From: JBARCX01 sp049794535
Lineage (GTDB): Bacteria > Pseudomonadota > Gammaproteobacteria > Xanthomonadales > Rhodanobacteraceae
DNA: 11,744 nt
NCBI GenBank assembly: GCA_049794535.1
Contig: JBARCX010000006.1
Coordinates: 1-11,744 of the forward strand
Reading direction: 5' to 3'
Below, one piece after another: positions 5,989 to 11,744 of the stretch (position 1 is its first letter; each line of letters starts with the position of its first letter). The notes beneath the pieces were generated by a model that had not been told where the DNA came from, did not search any database, and worked only from the letters and a program-made list of their open reading frames with translations. The position numbers and the translations under genes were made by a program.

Positions 5989-6783
5989 ATGAGCGAATCG
6001 ACGTTCCCCGCCGAGCGTTTTCAGGGTGTTGAGCGCCTTTACGGTACAGGCAGCGTGGAGCGCCTGGCACACAGTCACGTTTGCATCATCGGTATCGGTG
6101 GTGTCGGTTCGTGGGCTGCTGAGGCGCTGGCGCGTAGCGGAGTAGGGCGACTCACCCTGATTGATGCCGACGAAGTATGCGTATCCAACACCAATCGCCA
6201 ATTGCACGCGTTGGATGGTGAGTACGGCAAGCCGAAGGTCGGTGTGATTGCGGCGCGTGCGCGAGCGATCAATCCGACGATCCAGCTCGAGGCAATCGAA
6301 CGTTTCTTGACGCCAACCACGTTGGACGAATTGCTCGATCGTGGTTACGACATTGTGCTGGATGCTTGCGATGCTTTCCGCGTAAAGCTGGAGATGATCG
6401 CGTGGTGCCGCCGGCGCAAGTTGCCGATTGTCAGTGTGGGTTCGGCCGGTGGGCGTACGGATCCCACTCAGATTCGTGTGCGTGATCTCTCGCGCACCGA
6501 GCACGACGCGATGTTCAGCTTGATTCGCAAAAAGCTCCGCACGGATTTCGGCTTTCCACGTAACCCTGATCGCTACTTTGGCGTTTCGGCGGTGTATTCG
6601 TTGCAGAACGTGCAGTACCCGCAGCCGGATGGCACGGTGTGCGGCAATCGCCCACCTGGCGGCGATGCGCTGAATCTCGCCTGCGGCGGTGGATTGGGTG
6701 CGGCGACGCATGTCACCGGCGCGTTTGCGTTCGCGGCGGTAGGCAAGGTGATGGAGAAGCTGTTGGCTAAGAGCAATATCTAG
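5989..6783 (+). CDS. tcdA: tRNA threonylcarbamoyladenosine dehydratase TcdA (CsdL)
   Basis: A 264-residue E1/ThiF-like enzyme that uses ATP to close the t6A37 side chain of ANN-decoding tRNAs into cyclic t6A. Visible motifs are the nucleotide loop GIGGVGS (35-41), DADEVCVSNTNRQ (59-71), Lys81, DACDA (125-129), GGRTDPTQI (154-162) and the C-terminal CGGGLGAATHVT (232-243). The length is near that of E. coli TcdA (268). The start has only a weak, very close purine run upstream. A possible promoter is TTGCCA (5867-5872), 15 bases, TAAAAT (5888-5893). It lies divergent from the cytochrome-like gene, and no csdA/csdE genes are adjacent. Confidence 0.93.
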   Translation: MSESTFPAERFQGVERLYGTGSVERLAHSHVCIIGIGGVGSWAAEALARSGVGRLTLIDADEVCVSNTNRQLHALDGEYGKPKVGVIAARARAINPTIQLEAIERFLTPTTLDELLDRGYDIVLDACDAFRVKLEMIAWCRRRKLPIVSVGSAGGRTDPTQIRVRDLSRTEHDAMFSLIRKKLRTDFGFPRNPDRYFGVSAVYSLQNVQYPQPDGTVCGNRPPGGDALNLACGGGLGAATHVTGAFAFAAVGKVMEKLLAKSNI

Positions 6784-6855
6784 AAACGAGTTGAGAGGAG
6801 TGAGAAACGAGTAAGGCTCGTCTCTCTTTTCTCACTCCTAAGCACTAGTTTCTAG
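6780..6855. terminator. Nested palindrome between converging tcdA and phaB, probable two-way terminator
   Basis: There are three nested stems: an outer 8-bp one (CTAGAAAC 6780-6787 with GTTTCTAG 6848-6855), a middle 12-bp one (6796-6807 with 6828-6839) and an inner CGAG/CTCG around TAAGG (6808-6820). A pyrimidine bulge (6821-6827) separates the inner stem from the middle one. The outer arm contains the tcdA stop codon. The arms are built from repeats of GAAACGAG and GAGTGAG. T-rich stretches on the plus strand fit a terminator, and the symmetry fits use by both genes. It may also be a member of a dispersed intergenic repeat family. Confidence 0.65.
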
Positions 6856-6860
6856 CTCAA

Positions 6861-7601
6861 CTACCAACCCATGTACTGCCCACCGTTGATCTTCAGATTG
6901 GTGCCGGTGATCCAGCTGGTTTCATCGGTGGTGAGGAACGCCACGGCATGGGCGATTTCCTCCGGCGTGCCGAGGCGACCGATCGGGATCTGCGCGATGA
7001 TCTTTTCGCGGACTTCCTCCGGCACTGCCATCACCATGTCGGTGCCGACATAGCCCGGCGATACCGTATTCACGGTAATGCCAAAACGGGCATTCTCCTG
7101 AGCCAGTGAAATAGTGAAGCCATGCATGCCGGCCTTGGCCGCGGCGTAGTTAGCCTGGCCGTACTGGCCCTTCAGGCCGTTGATCGAGCTGATCTGTACG
7201 ATGCGTCCCCACTTGCGAGTGCGCATGCTCTCGATCACCGGACGGGTGACATTGAAGCAGGCGTTCAAGTTGGTGTTCACCACATCCATCCACTGGTCGT
7301 AGCTCATCTTGTGGAAGGTGGTGTCACGGGTAATGCCCGCGTTGTTGATGAGAATGTCGATCGGGCCACACTTGCTCTCGATCGCATGAACCATCGATAG
7401 GCAGGCTGCCGGGTCGACAACGTCGCCCTGCACCATGCATACCTCGATGCCTTCACCCGCCATCTGTTGTCGCCAGGCTTCGGCTTTCGCCGCATCACGG
7501 TAATTCGTCGCAACCCGATGTCCCTGTCTGGCCAGATAGCGCACGATTGCGGTTCCTATCCCACCGGTTCCGCCGGTGACCAATGCTGTGCGCTGCGTCA
7601 T
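6861..7601 (-). CDS. phaB: Acetoacetyl-CoA reductase PhaB
   Basis: A 246-residue short-chain dehydrogenase that reduces acetoacetyl-CoA to (R)-3-hydroxybutyryl-CoA with NADPH for polyhydroxyalkanoate synthesis. It closely resembles Ralstonia PhaB: TGGTGGIG cofactor loop (9-16), NNAGITRD (86-93), catalytic Ser139, Tyr152 and Lys156, and PhaB-typical SSINGLKGQYGQANY (138-152) and GYVGTDMV (183-190). FabG is the main alternative, but the GLKGQYGQ segment and the N-terminal MTQR favour PhaB. The start is supported by AAGGAGA (7608-7614, minus strand) 6 bases upstream. phaC and phaA are not in the window. The 157 bp to gluQ show no gene; they hold a 6-bp inverted repeat (TGGTCG/CGACCA) near 7639-7665. 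Confidence 0.93.
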   Translation of the reverse strand: MTQRTALVTGGTGGIGTAIVRYLARQGHRVATNYRDAAKAEAWRQQMAGEGIEVCMVQGDVVDPAACLSMVHAIESKCGPIDILINNAGITRDTTFHKMSYDQWMDVVNTNLNACFNVTRPVIESMRTRKWGRIVQISSINGLKGQYGQANYAAAKAGMHGFTISLAQENARFGITVNTVSPGYVGTDMVMAVPEEVREKIIAQIPIGRLGTPEEIAHAVAFLTTDETSWITGTNLKINGGQYMGW

Positions 7602-7758
7602 ACGTTGTCTCCTTGAGTGCGGTAGATATCCATTCGAACTGGTCGCTGCTACCTAGGGAACGACCACGTATACCTTCGTAACATGGCAAATCGTCTACGT
7701 GCTGCACACCGCTCGCCGCGCATGCGACGAATTCGGATATCACCCTCTTTATAGCCGG

Positions 7759-8625
7759 TTATGTGGCGGAACGATCGCTGCAATGCGGCAAACGTGCCGG
7801 ATTGAAATGTGCCTGTGCCTGCATCAGCAATTCAGTCACGTTATGGCCAGCGTTCGACATTGGCATGTCGAGAAAATTCAGTGCGTGACGTAACGCAGGT
7901 AACGGGTCGGTGGGATCGACCGGATACGCCCGTTCGGACTTCGAAAGCTTGGCGCCGCTTACATCCAGCGCAAGTGGCAGGTGCAGGTAATGGGGCGTTG
8001 GCAGGCCCAATAGTCGTTGCAACCAGACCTGTCGTGGCGTGGAGTCGAGCAGGTCGTTGCCGCGTACGACTTCGCTGATGCCTTGGAAGGCATCGTCCAC
8101 CACACAGGCCAGTTGGTAGGAATAGAGACCTTCGACACGTCGGATGACGAAATCACCTACGTCCTCGCGTAAGTTCTGGCGCTGCGGCCCTTGCAGGGCA
8201 TCATTGAATTCGATCACCACGTCTGGTGTACGCAAACGCCACGCGGGTTCGCGAGTCGAGTCGATCTTTGCCGTACATTGCCCATCGCGATGCATGCCGT
8301 TGTTAGCAGCTAGCTGCGCGCGGCTGCACCAGCATGGGAACACCTGCTCGGCCTCACGCAATTGTGCAAACGCCGCGTCATACGCCGCGATGCGTCGCGA
8401 TTGCCATAGCGGCGGCGCATCCGCGATCAATCCGAAGGCCGGCAATGCGGCGAGGATGCTCTGCGCCGAGCCGGGAATCTCGCGAGGTGGGTCGATATCT
8501 TCCACGCGCAACAACCACTCCCCCCGGGCATGCCGTGCACACAGCCAACTGCCGACCGCGGCGACCAGCGATCCGAAATGCAGTTGTCCGGTCGGTGAAG
8601 GGGCGAAGCGTCCGCGGTAGCTCAT
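7759..8625 (-). CDS. gluQ: Glutamyl-queuosine tRNA(Asp) synthetase (GluQ-RS)
   Basis: A 288-residue paralogue of the glutamyl-tRNA synthetase catalytic half, without the anticodon-binding domain. It attaches glutamate to the queuosine base at position 34 of tRNA-Asp. Visible motifs are GRFAPSPTG (5-13), the HIGH-like HFGS (16-19), the family's LLRVEDIDPPRE (38-49) and KLSKS (226-230). The zinc site has Cys98, Cys100 and Cys117, but the Tyr found in E. coli seems replaced by His112. The start at 8625 (MSYRGRF) matches family length; in-frame ATGs at 8634 and 8643 are possible, and none has a good ribosome site. Upstream of gluQ the neighbour is divergent htpX, not dksA as in enterobacteria. 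Confidence 0.92.
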   Translation of the reverse strand: MSYRGRFAPSPTGQLHFGSLVAAVGSWLCARHARGEWLLRVEDIDPPREIPGSAQSILAALPAFGLIADAPPLWQSRRIAAYDAAFAQLREAEQVFPCWCSRAQLAANNGMHRDGQCTAKIDSTREPAWRLRTPDVVIEFNDALQGPQRQNLREDVGDFVIRRVEGLYSYQLACVVDDAFQGISEVVRGNDLLDSTPRQVWLQRLLGLPTPHYLHLPLALDVSGAKLSKSERAYPVDPTDPLPALRHALNFLDMPMSNAGHNVTELLMQAQAHFNPARLPHCSDRSAT

Positions 8626-8718
8626 GGGGCGCATTCTATGCATGGTTACCCAACGAAGTGCGAGGGCAGGTGCACGTCATCGGGACGTGAACGCCGGACG
8701 CTGACATCCTCTGTAACC

Positions 8719-8748
8719 CTTGAAACAGCGGTGTAACGCCCCGAATCT
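8719..8748 (+). promoter_or_regulatory. Sigma-32 (RpoH) type heat-shock promoter of htpX
   Basis: CCCTTGAAA (8717-8725) gives a full CTTGAA -35 box. After a 14-base spacer comes CCCCGAATCT (8739-8748), close to the sigma-32 -10 consensus CCCCATNT. The predicted start near 8755 leaves a leader of about 45 bases before htpX. E. coli htpX is a heat-shock gene, which agrees with this reading. Confidence 0.75.
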
Positions 8749-8799
8749 TGTGCAACAGCTTATGCTGTATTTTCTTTCGTGACTGCCTGAGAGACAGCC

Positions 8800-9702
8800 A
8801 TGCGCCGTATAGCGCTTTTCATCGGTACCAACCTCGCCGTTTTGCTGCTGCTGAGCATCGTTTGCCACATCTTTGGCATCGATCAGATGGCGGCCGCTCA
8901 TGGGTATGGCGGTATGGGGGGGTTGCTTGCTTATGCCGCGGTCTTTGGTATGGGCGGTGCCTTCATTTCGCTGGCCATGTCGAAGTGGATGGCCAAGATG
9001 TCCACCGGCGCACGGGTGATCGAGCAGCCGCAGAACGAAACCGAGCGCTGGCTGGTGGATACCGTACGCCGCCATGCGCAGAACGCTGGCATCGGCATGC
9101 CCGAGGTAGCGATCTACGACGCCCCTGAAATGAATGCGTTCGCTACCGGCATGACCAAGAACAGCTCGCTGGTCGCGGTCAGTTCCGGCCTATTGCAGCA
9201 GATGGATCGCGAGCAGGTCACCGCCGTGCTCGGTCACGAGATCGGTCATGTGGCCAACGGCGACATGGTGACGCTGACCCTGATCCAGGGCGTGTTGAAC
9301 ACGTTGGTGATACTGGCCGCGCGCATTGTCGGTCGGCTGGTCGATAGCTGGCTGTCCGGTGGCCGCGATAATCGCGATGGCGGTGGTGGCATCGGTTATT
9401 TCGTGGTGGTGCTGGTGCTGCAACTTGTGTTCGGCCTGTTCGCTTCAATGATCGTGGCGGCGTTCTCGCGCTGGCGTGAGTTTCGTGCGGATGCGGCAGG
9501 TGCGAAGTTCGCCGGGCGTGGCGCCATGATCTCGGCGTTGCAGCGTTTGCAGGGCAACCACGGCGAAAGCACGTTGCCCAAAACGATGGCCGCGTTCGGT
9601 ATCTCTGGCCCGCTGGCTGATGGCTTCAAACGCCTGTTCATGAGCCATCCGCCGTTGGAAGAACGTATCGCTGCGCTACAGAGCGCCTCACCGCACAGCT
9701 GA
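8800..9702 (+). CDS. htpX: Membrane zinc metalloprotease HtpX
   Basis: A 300-residue M48 protease of the inner membrane that degrades misfolded membrane proteins together with FtsH. The active site is HEIGH (146-150; His146, Glu147, His150), with Glu227 in REFRAD as the third zinc ligand. Hydrophobic segments lie at about 5-25, 40-60, 158-178 and 198-222; the last two carry the catalytic domain back to the membrane. The Gly-rich loop (187-199) is typical. The start at 8800 follows a GAGAGAC purine run, and MRRI plus the first membrane segment match the family. It is preceded by a sigma-32-like promoter and followed by htpG on the same strand. Confidence 0.96.
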   Translation: MRRIALFIGTNLAVLLLLSIVCHIFGIDQMAAAHGYGGMGGLLAYAAVFGMGGAFISLAMSKWMAKMSTGARVIEQPQNETERWLVDTVRRHAQNAGIGMPEVAIYDAPEMNAFATGMTKNSSLVAVSSGLLQQMDREQVTAVLGHEIGHVANGDMVTLTLIQGVLNTLVILAARIVGRLVDSWLSGGRDNRDGGGGIGYFVVVLVLQLVFGLFASMIVAAFSRWREFRADAAGAKFAGRGAMISALQRLQGNHGESTLPKTMAAFGISGPLADGFKRLFMSHPPLEERIAALQSASPHS

Positions 9703-9711
9703 ATCTATTCC

Positions 9712-9737
9712 GCCACGCTGGCAAAGGCCGGGGTGGC
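9712..9737 (+). terminator. Hairpin just after htpX
   Basis: GCCAC-G-CTGGC (9712-9722), loop AAAG, then GCCGG-G-GTGGC (9727-9737): ten pairs around one G-G mismatch, nine bases after the stop codon. There is no T run, so it is either a factor-dependent terminator, a 3' stabiliser of htpX mRNA or a repeat element. Confidence 0.45.
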
Positions 9738-9802
9738 AGGGGCTGCGACACGTAACAGTGCTACGCGTGTTTCGCATGCTCTATTTTTGAGCGATCTATT
9801 CG

Positions 9803-9832
9803 CGAGGATTCCGGCCTTCGCCGGAATGCTCG
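9803..9832. repeat. REP-like palindrome upstream of htpG
   Basis: ATTCCGGC (9808-9815), loop CTTC, GCCGGAAT (9820-9827), with a further GAG/CTC pairing outside one mismatch. On the minus strand it would read SIPAKAGI, a translation often produced by short palindromic intergenic repeats in gamma- and betaproteobacteria. There is no T run. It sits in the 170-bp gap between htpX and htpG, where I find no clear sigma-32 or sigma-70 promoter for htpG. Confidence 0.5.
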
Positions 9833-9872
9833 TTTGAGCCATAAACATCACACAAGTCTGGAAACGCCACTC

Positions 9873-11741
9873 ATGAGCGCACCCGCCGAAACCCGCAAAT
9901 TTGAAGCCGAAGTTGCCCAGGTACTTCACTTGGTCACCCACTCGCTGTACTCGCATAAAGAGATCTTCCTGCGCGAGTTGATCTCCAACGCTTCTGACGC
10001 TTGCGACAAGCTGCGCTTCGAGTCGATCGCCCAGCCGGAGTTGCTGGCCGGTGATGGCGAGCTGCATATCGATGTGAGCTGGGATCCCGATGCGCGTACG
10101 GTAACTGTGCGTGACAACGGTATTGGCATGACGCGTGAGGAAGTGGTCGCCAATATCGGCACCATCGCCAGCTCCGGCACGCGCCGTTTCCTGGAAGCGA
10201 TGTCGGGCGAGCAGAAGGCTGATGCTCGGCTGATCGGCCAGTTCGGCGTGGGCTTCTATTCCGCCTTCGTGGTGGCCGACAAGGTCACCGTGCTGACCCG
10301 TCGCGCCGATGCGCCGGTCGGTGAAGGCGTGAAGTGGGAGAGCAACGGCAAGGGTGAGTATTCGCTGGAGCAGGTCGACCTGGCCGAACGCGGCACCGCG
10401 GTGATCCTGCATCTGAAAGCCGACGAGGACGAGTTCCTCAAACGCTGGCAGTTGCGCTCGCTGATCACTCGTTACTCCGATCATGTGGCATTCCCAATCC
10501 GCATGCCGACCGAGAAGGACGACAAGCCGACCGACGAGTTCGAAACCGTCAATGCGGCCTCGGCGCTGTGGACCAAGCCGAAGTCCGAGATTTCCGATGA
10601 GGATTACCAGAGCTTCTACAAGTCGCTCGGCCACGATTTCAACGATGCATTGGCCTGGACACATAACCGCGTTGAAGGCAGCCAGAGCTTCACCACCTTG
10701 TTGTACCTGCCATCGCAACCGCCATTCGACCTGATGATGGGCGGTCGCGACGAGCGTAAGGGACTCAAGCTCTACATCAAGCGCGTTTTCATCATGGACG
10801 CCGCCGAAGAACTGCTGCCGAACTACCTGCGCTTCGTGCGTGGCGTGGTCGATGCAGATGATCTGCCGCTCAACGTTAGCCGCGAACTCTTGCAGAAGAA
10901 CCGTCAGCTCGACCGCATCAAGGCCGCCTGTGTGAAGCGCGTGCTCGACCTGATCGAGAAGCTGGCGAAGGACGAGCCGGAGAAGTTCGACACGTTTTAT
11001 AAGGCGTTCGGCAATACGCTGAAAGAAGGTGTCAGCGAGGATGCGAACAACCGCGAGCGCATCGCCAAGCTGCTGCGCTTTGCCTCGACCAAAGGTGAAG
11101 GCAACACGCAGAACGTGTCGTTTGACGATTACATCGGTCGCATGCCGCTGGACCAGGACACCATCTGGTACATCACCGCTGACAGCTATGCCGCCGCGAT
11201 CGGTAGCCCGCAGTTGGAGGCGTTCAAAGCCAAGGGCGTCGAAGTGCTGCTGATGTCGGATCGCATCGATGAGTGGATGCTCGGTAGCCTCAGCGAGTAC
11301 GCCGGTAAAAAGCTGAAGAACGTCGCCAAGGGCGAGTTGCCGCTGGACGAGGCCGGCAAGAAGCAGCAGGAGGAAGCCAGCAAGGCGGCCGAGCCGTTGC
11401 TGAAGAAGCTCAAGGATCTGCTGGGTGATCGCGTGGGTGACGTGCGCGTGTCTGCGCGCCTTACCGATTCGCCGTCGTGCCTGGCTCTGAGCGATTACGA
11501 AATGGCCCCGCATCTCGCTCGTCTGCTACGCGAAGCCGGCCACGATATGCCCGACAACAAGCCGACGCTGGAAATCAATCCGCAGCATGCGTTGCTCAAG
11601 CGTGTGGAAGCAGAAAGCGACGAAGCCAAAGCCAAGGATCTAGCCACGCTGTTGCTGGAGCAGGCTGAAATCGCCGCTGGTGCACCGCTGCCTGACCCGT
11701 CGGCGTTTGTGCAGCGGATGAATCGAGTGTTGCTCGGCTGA
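9873..11741 (+). CDS. htpG: Molecular chaperone HtpG (Hsp90)
   Basis: A 622-residue cytosolic ATP-dependent chaperone, complete and near the E. coli length of 624. The GHKL ATP site shows LRELISNASDA (33-43; catalytic Glu35, Asn39), DNGIGM (81-86) and the lid GQFGVGFYSAF (122-132). The middle domain has ALWTKPKSEISDEDY and, later, RGVVDADDLPLNVSRE, which holds the Arg that contacts ATP phosphate. The C-terminal dimerisation domain carries a Lys/Glu-rich helix. The start at 9873 (MSAPAETRKFEAEV) fits the family; a TTG at 9834 would lengthen it without support. The ribosome site is weak (GGAA, 9860-9863). It probably shares the htpX transcript or has a promoter I cannot recognise. Confidence 0.97.
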   Translation: MSAPAETRKFEAEVAQVLHLVTHSLYSHKEIFLRELISNASDACDKLRFESIAQPELLAGDGELHIDVSWDPDARTVTVRDNGIGMTREEVVANIGTIASSGTRRFLEAMSGEQKADARLIGQFGVGFYSAFVVADKVTVLTRRADAPVGEGVKWESNGKGEYSLEQVDLAERGTAVILHLKADEDEFLKRWQLRSLITRYSDHVAFPIRMPTEKDDKPTDEFETVNAASALWTKPKSEISDEDYQSFYKSLGHDFNDALAWTHNRVEGSQSFTTLLYLPSQPPFDLMMGGRDERKGLKLYIKRVFIMDAAEELLPNYLRFVRGVVDADDLPLNVSRELLQKNRQLDRIKAACVKRVLDLIEKLAKDEPEKFDTFYKAFGNTLKEGVSEDANNRERIAKLLRFASTKGEGNTQNVSFDDYIGRMPLDQDTIWYITADSYAAAIGSPQLEAFKAKGVEVLLMSDRIDEWMLGSLSEYAGKKLKNVAKGELPLDEAGKKQQEEASKAAEPLLKKLKDLLGDRVGDVRVSARLTDSPSCLALSDYEMAPHLARLLREAGHDMPDNKPTLEINPQHALLKRVEAESDEAKAKDLATLLLEQAEIAAGAPLPDPSAFVQRMNRVLLG

Positions 11742-11744
11742 TGC

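Noticed and set aside
5810..6070. Longer N-terminus (87 more residues) for the cytochrome-like gene
   Set aside because: The extension would run across the divergent intergenic region into tcdA and place the membrane segment in mid-protein. The start at 5809 gives a normal N-terminal anchor.
5815..6711. Open frame of 298 codons on the minus strand opposite tcdA
   Set aside because: It lies opposite most of tcdA, shows Arg/Thr-rich nonsense composition, and has no ribosome site or recognisable motif.
7602..7758. Possible small gene or RNA between gluQ and phaB
   Set aside because: There is no frame with a ribosome site and no strong hairpin with a T run. The region most likely just carries the phaB promoter, which I could not locate with confidence.
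9705..11513. Open frame of 602 codons on the minus strand opposite htpG
   Set aside because: It is fully antisense to an obvious Hsp90 gene. Its residues are low-complexity (Leu, Arg, Gln, His, Ala) with no domain, and such frames arise from codon bias in GC-rich genes.

Overview
The window looks like chromosome of a gammaproteobacterium of the Xanthomonadales/Lysobacterales, probably near Rhodanobacteraceae (Dyella, Rhodanobacter and relatives). This placement is inferred from protein style, moderately high GC and gene content (class III old yellow enzyme, PhaB, GluQ-RS, HtpX, HtpG). It was not tested by any search. No phage, transposase, CRISPR array, tRNA or rRNA was seen.

Region 1 (1-2013) is a cold-shock locus. 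Three CspA-type genes (505-714, 1005-1217, 1751-1960) lie head to tail, and each is its own transcription unit: a TATGCT -10 box, an untranslated leader of about 140-150 nt, the gene, and a strong intrinsic terminator. All three leaders start with nearly the same bases at the predicted transcript end and carry an invariant CAGTAAGCCG followed by a hairpin. The stem is kept between copies 2 and 3 by Watson-Crick to wobble changes. Between copies 2 and 3 lies an eroded remnant of a fourth csp 5' end (1289-1365). Copy 3 is a mosaic: its leader and 5' coding part match copy 2, while the rest of its coding sequence matches copy 1.

Region 2 (2047-5400) holds four plus-strand genes: an alpha/beta hydrolase, an old-yellow-enzyme flavin oxidoreductase, a pirin and a small Mpo1-like (DUF962) membrane protein. 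The oxidoreductase and pirin genes are 18 bp apart with a strong ribosome site and form a likely operon. A role in redox or electrophile metabolism is inference only.

Region 3 (5420-8625) mixes strands: a small membrane-anchored protein with a C-terminal CXXCH haem motif (minus), tcdA (plus; tRNA t6A to cyclic t6A), phaB acetoacetyl-CoA reductase (minus; polyhydroxyalkanoate synthesis) and gluQ (minus; glutamyl-queuosine on tRNA-Asp). tcdA and phaB converge on a nested palindrome that also overlaps the tcdA stop codon.

Region 4 (8719-11741) is a heat-shock pair. htpX (membrane zinc protease) is preceded by a good match to a sigma-32 promoter. htpG (Hsp90) follows in the same direction after a spacer with two hairpins, and it ends three bases before the window ends. 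Cold-shock and heat-shock genes thus flank ordinary metabolic and tRNA-modification genes. The part that looks least described is the csp cluster with its shared leader RNA.
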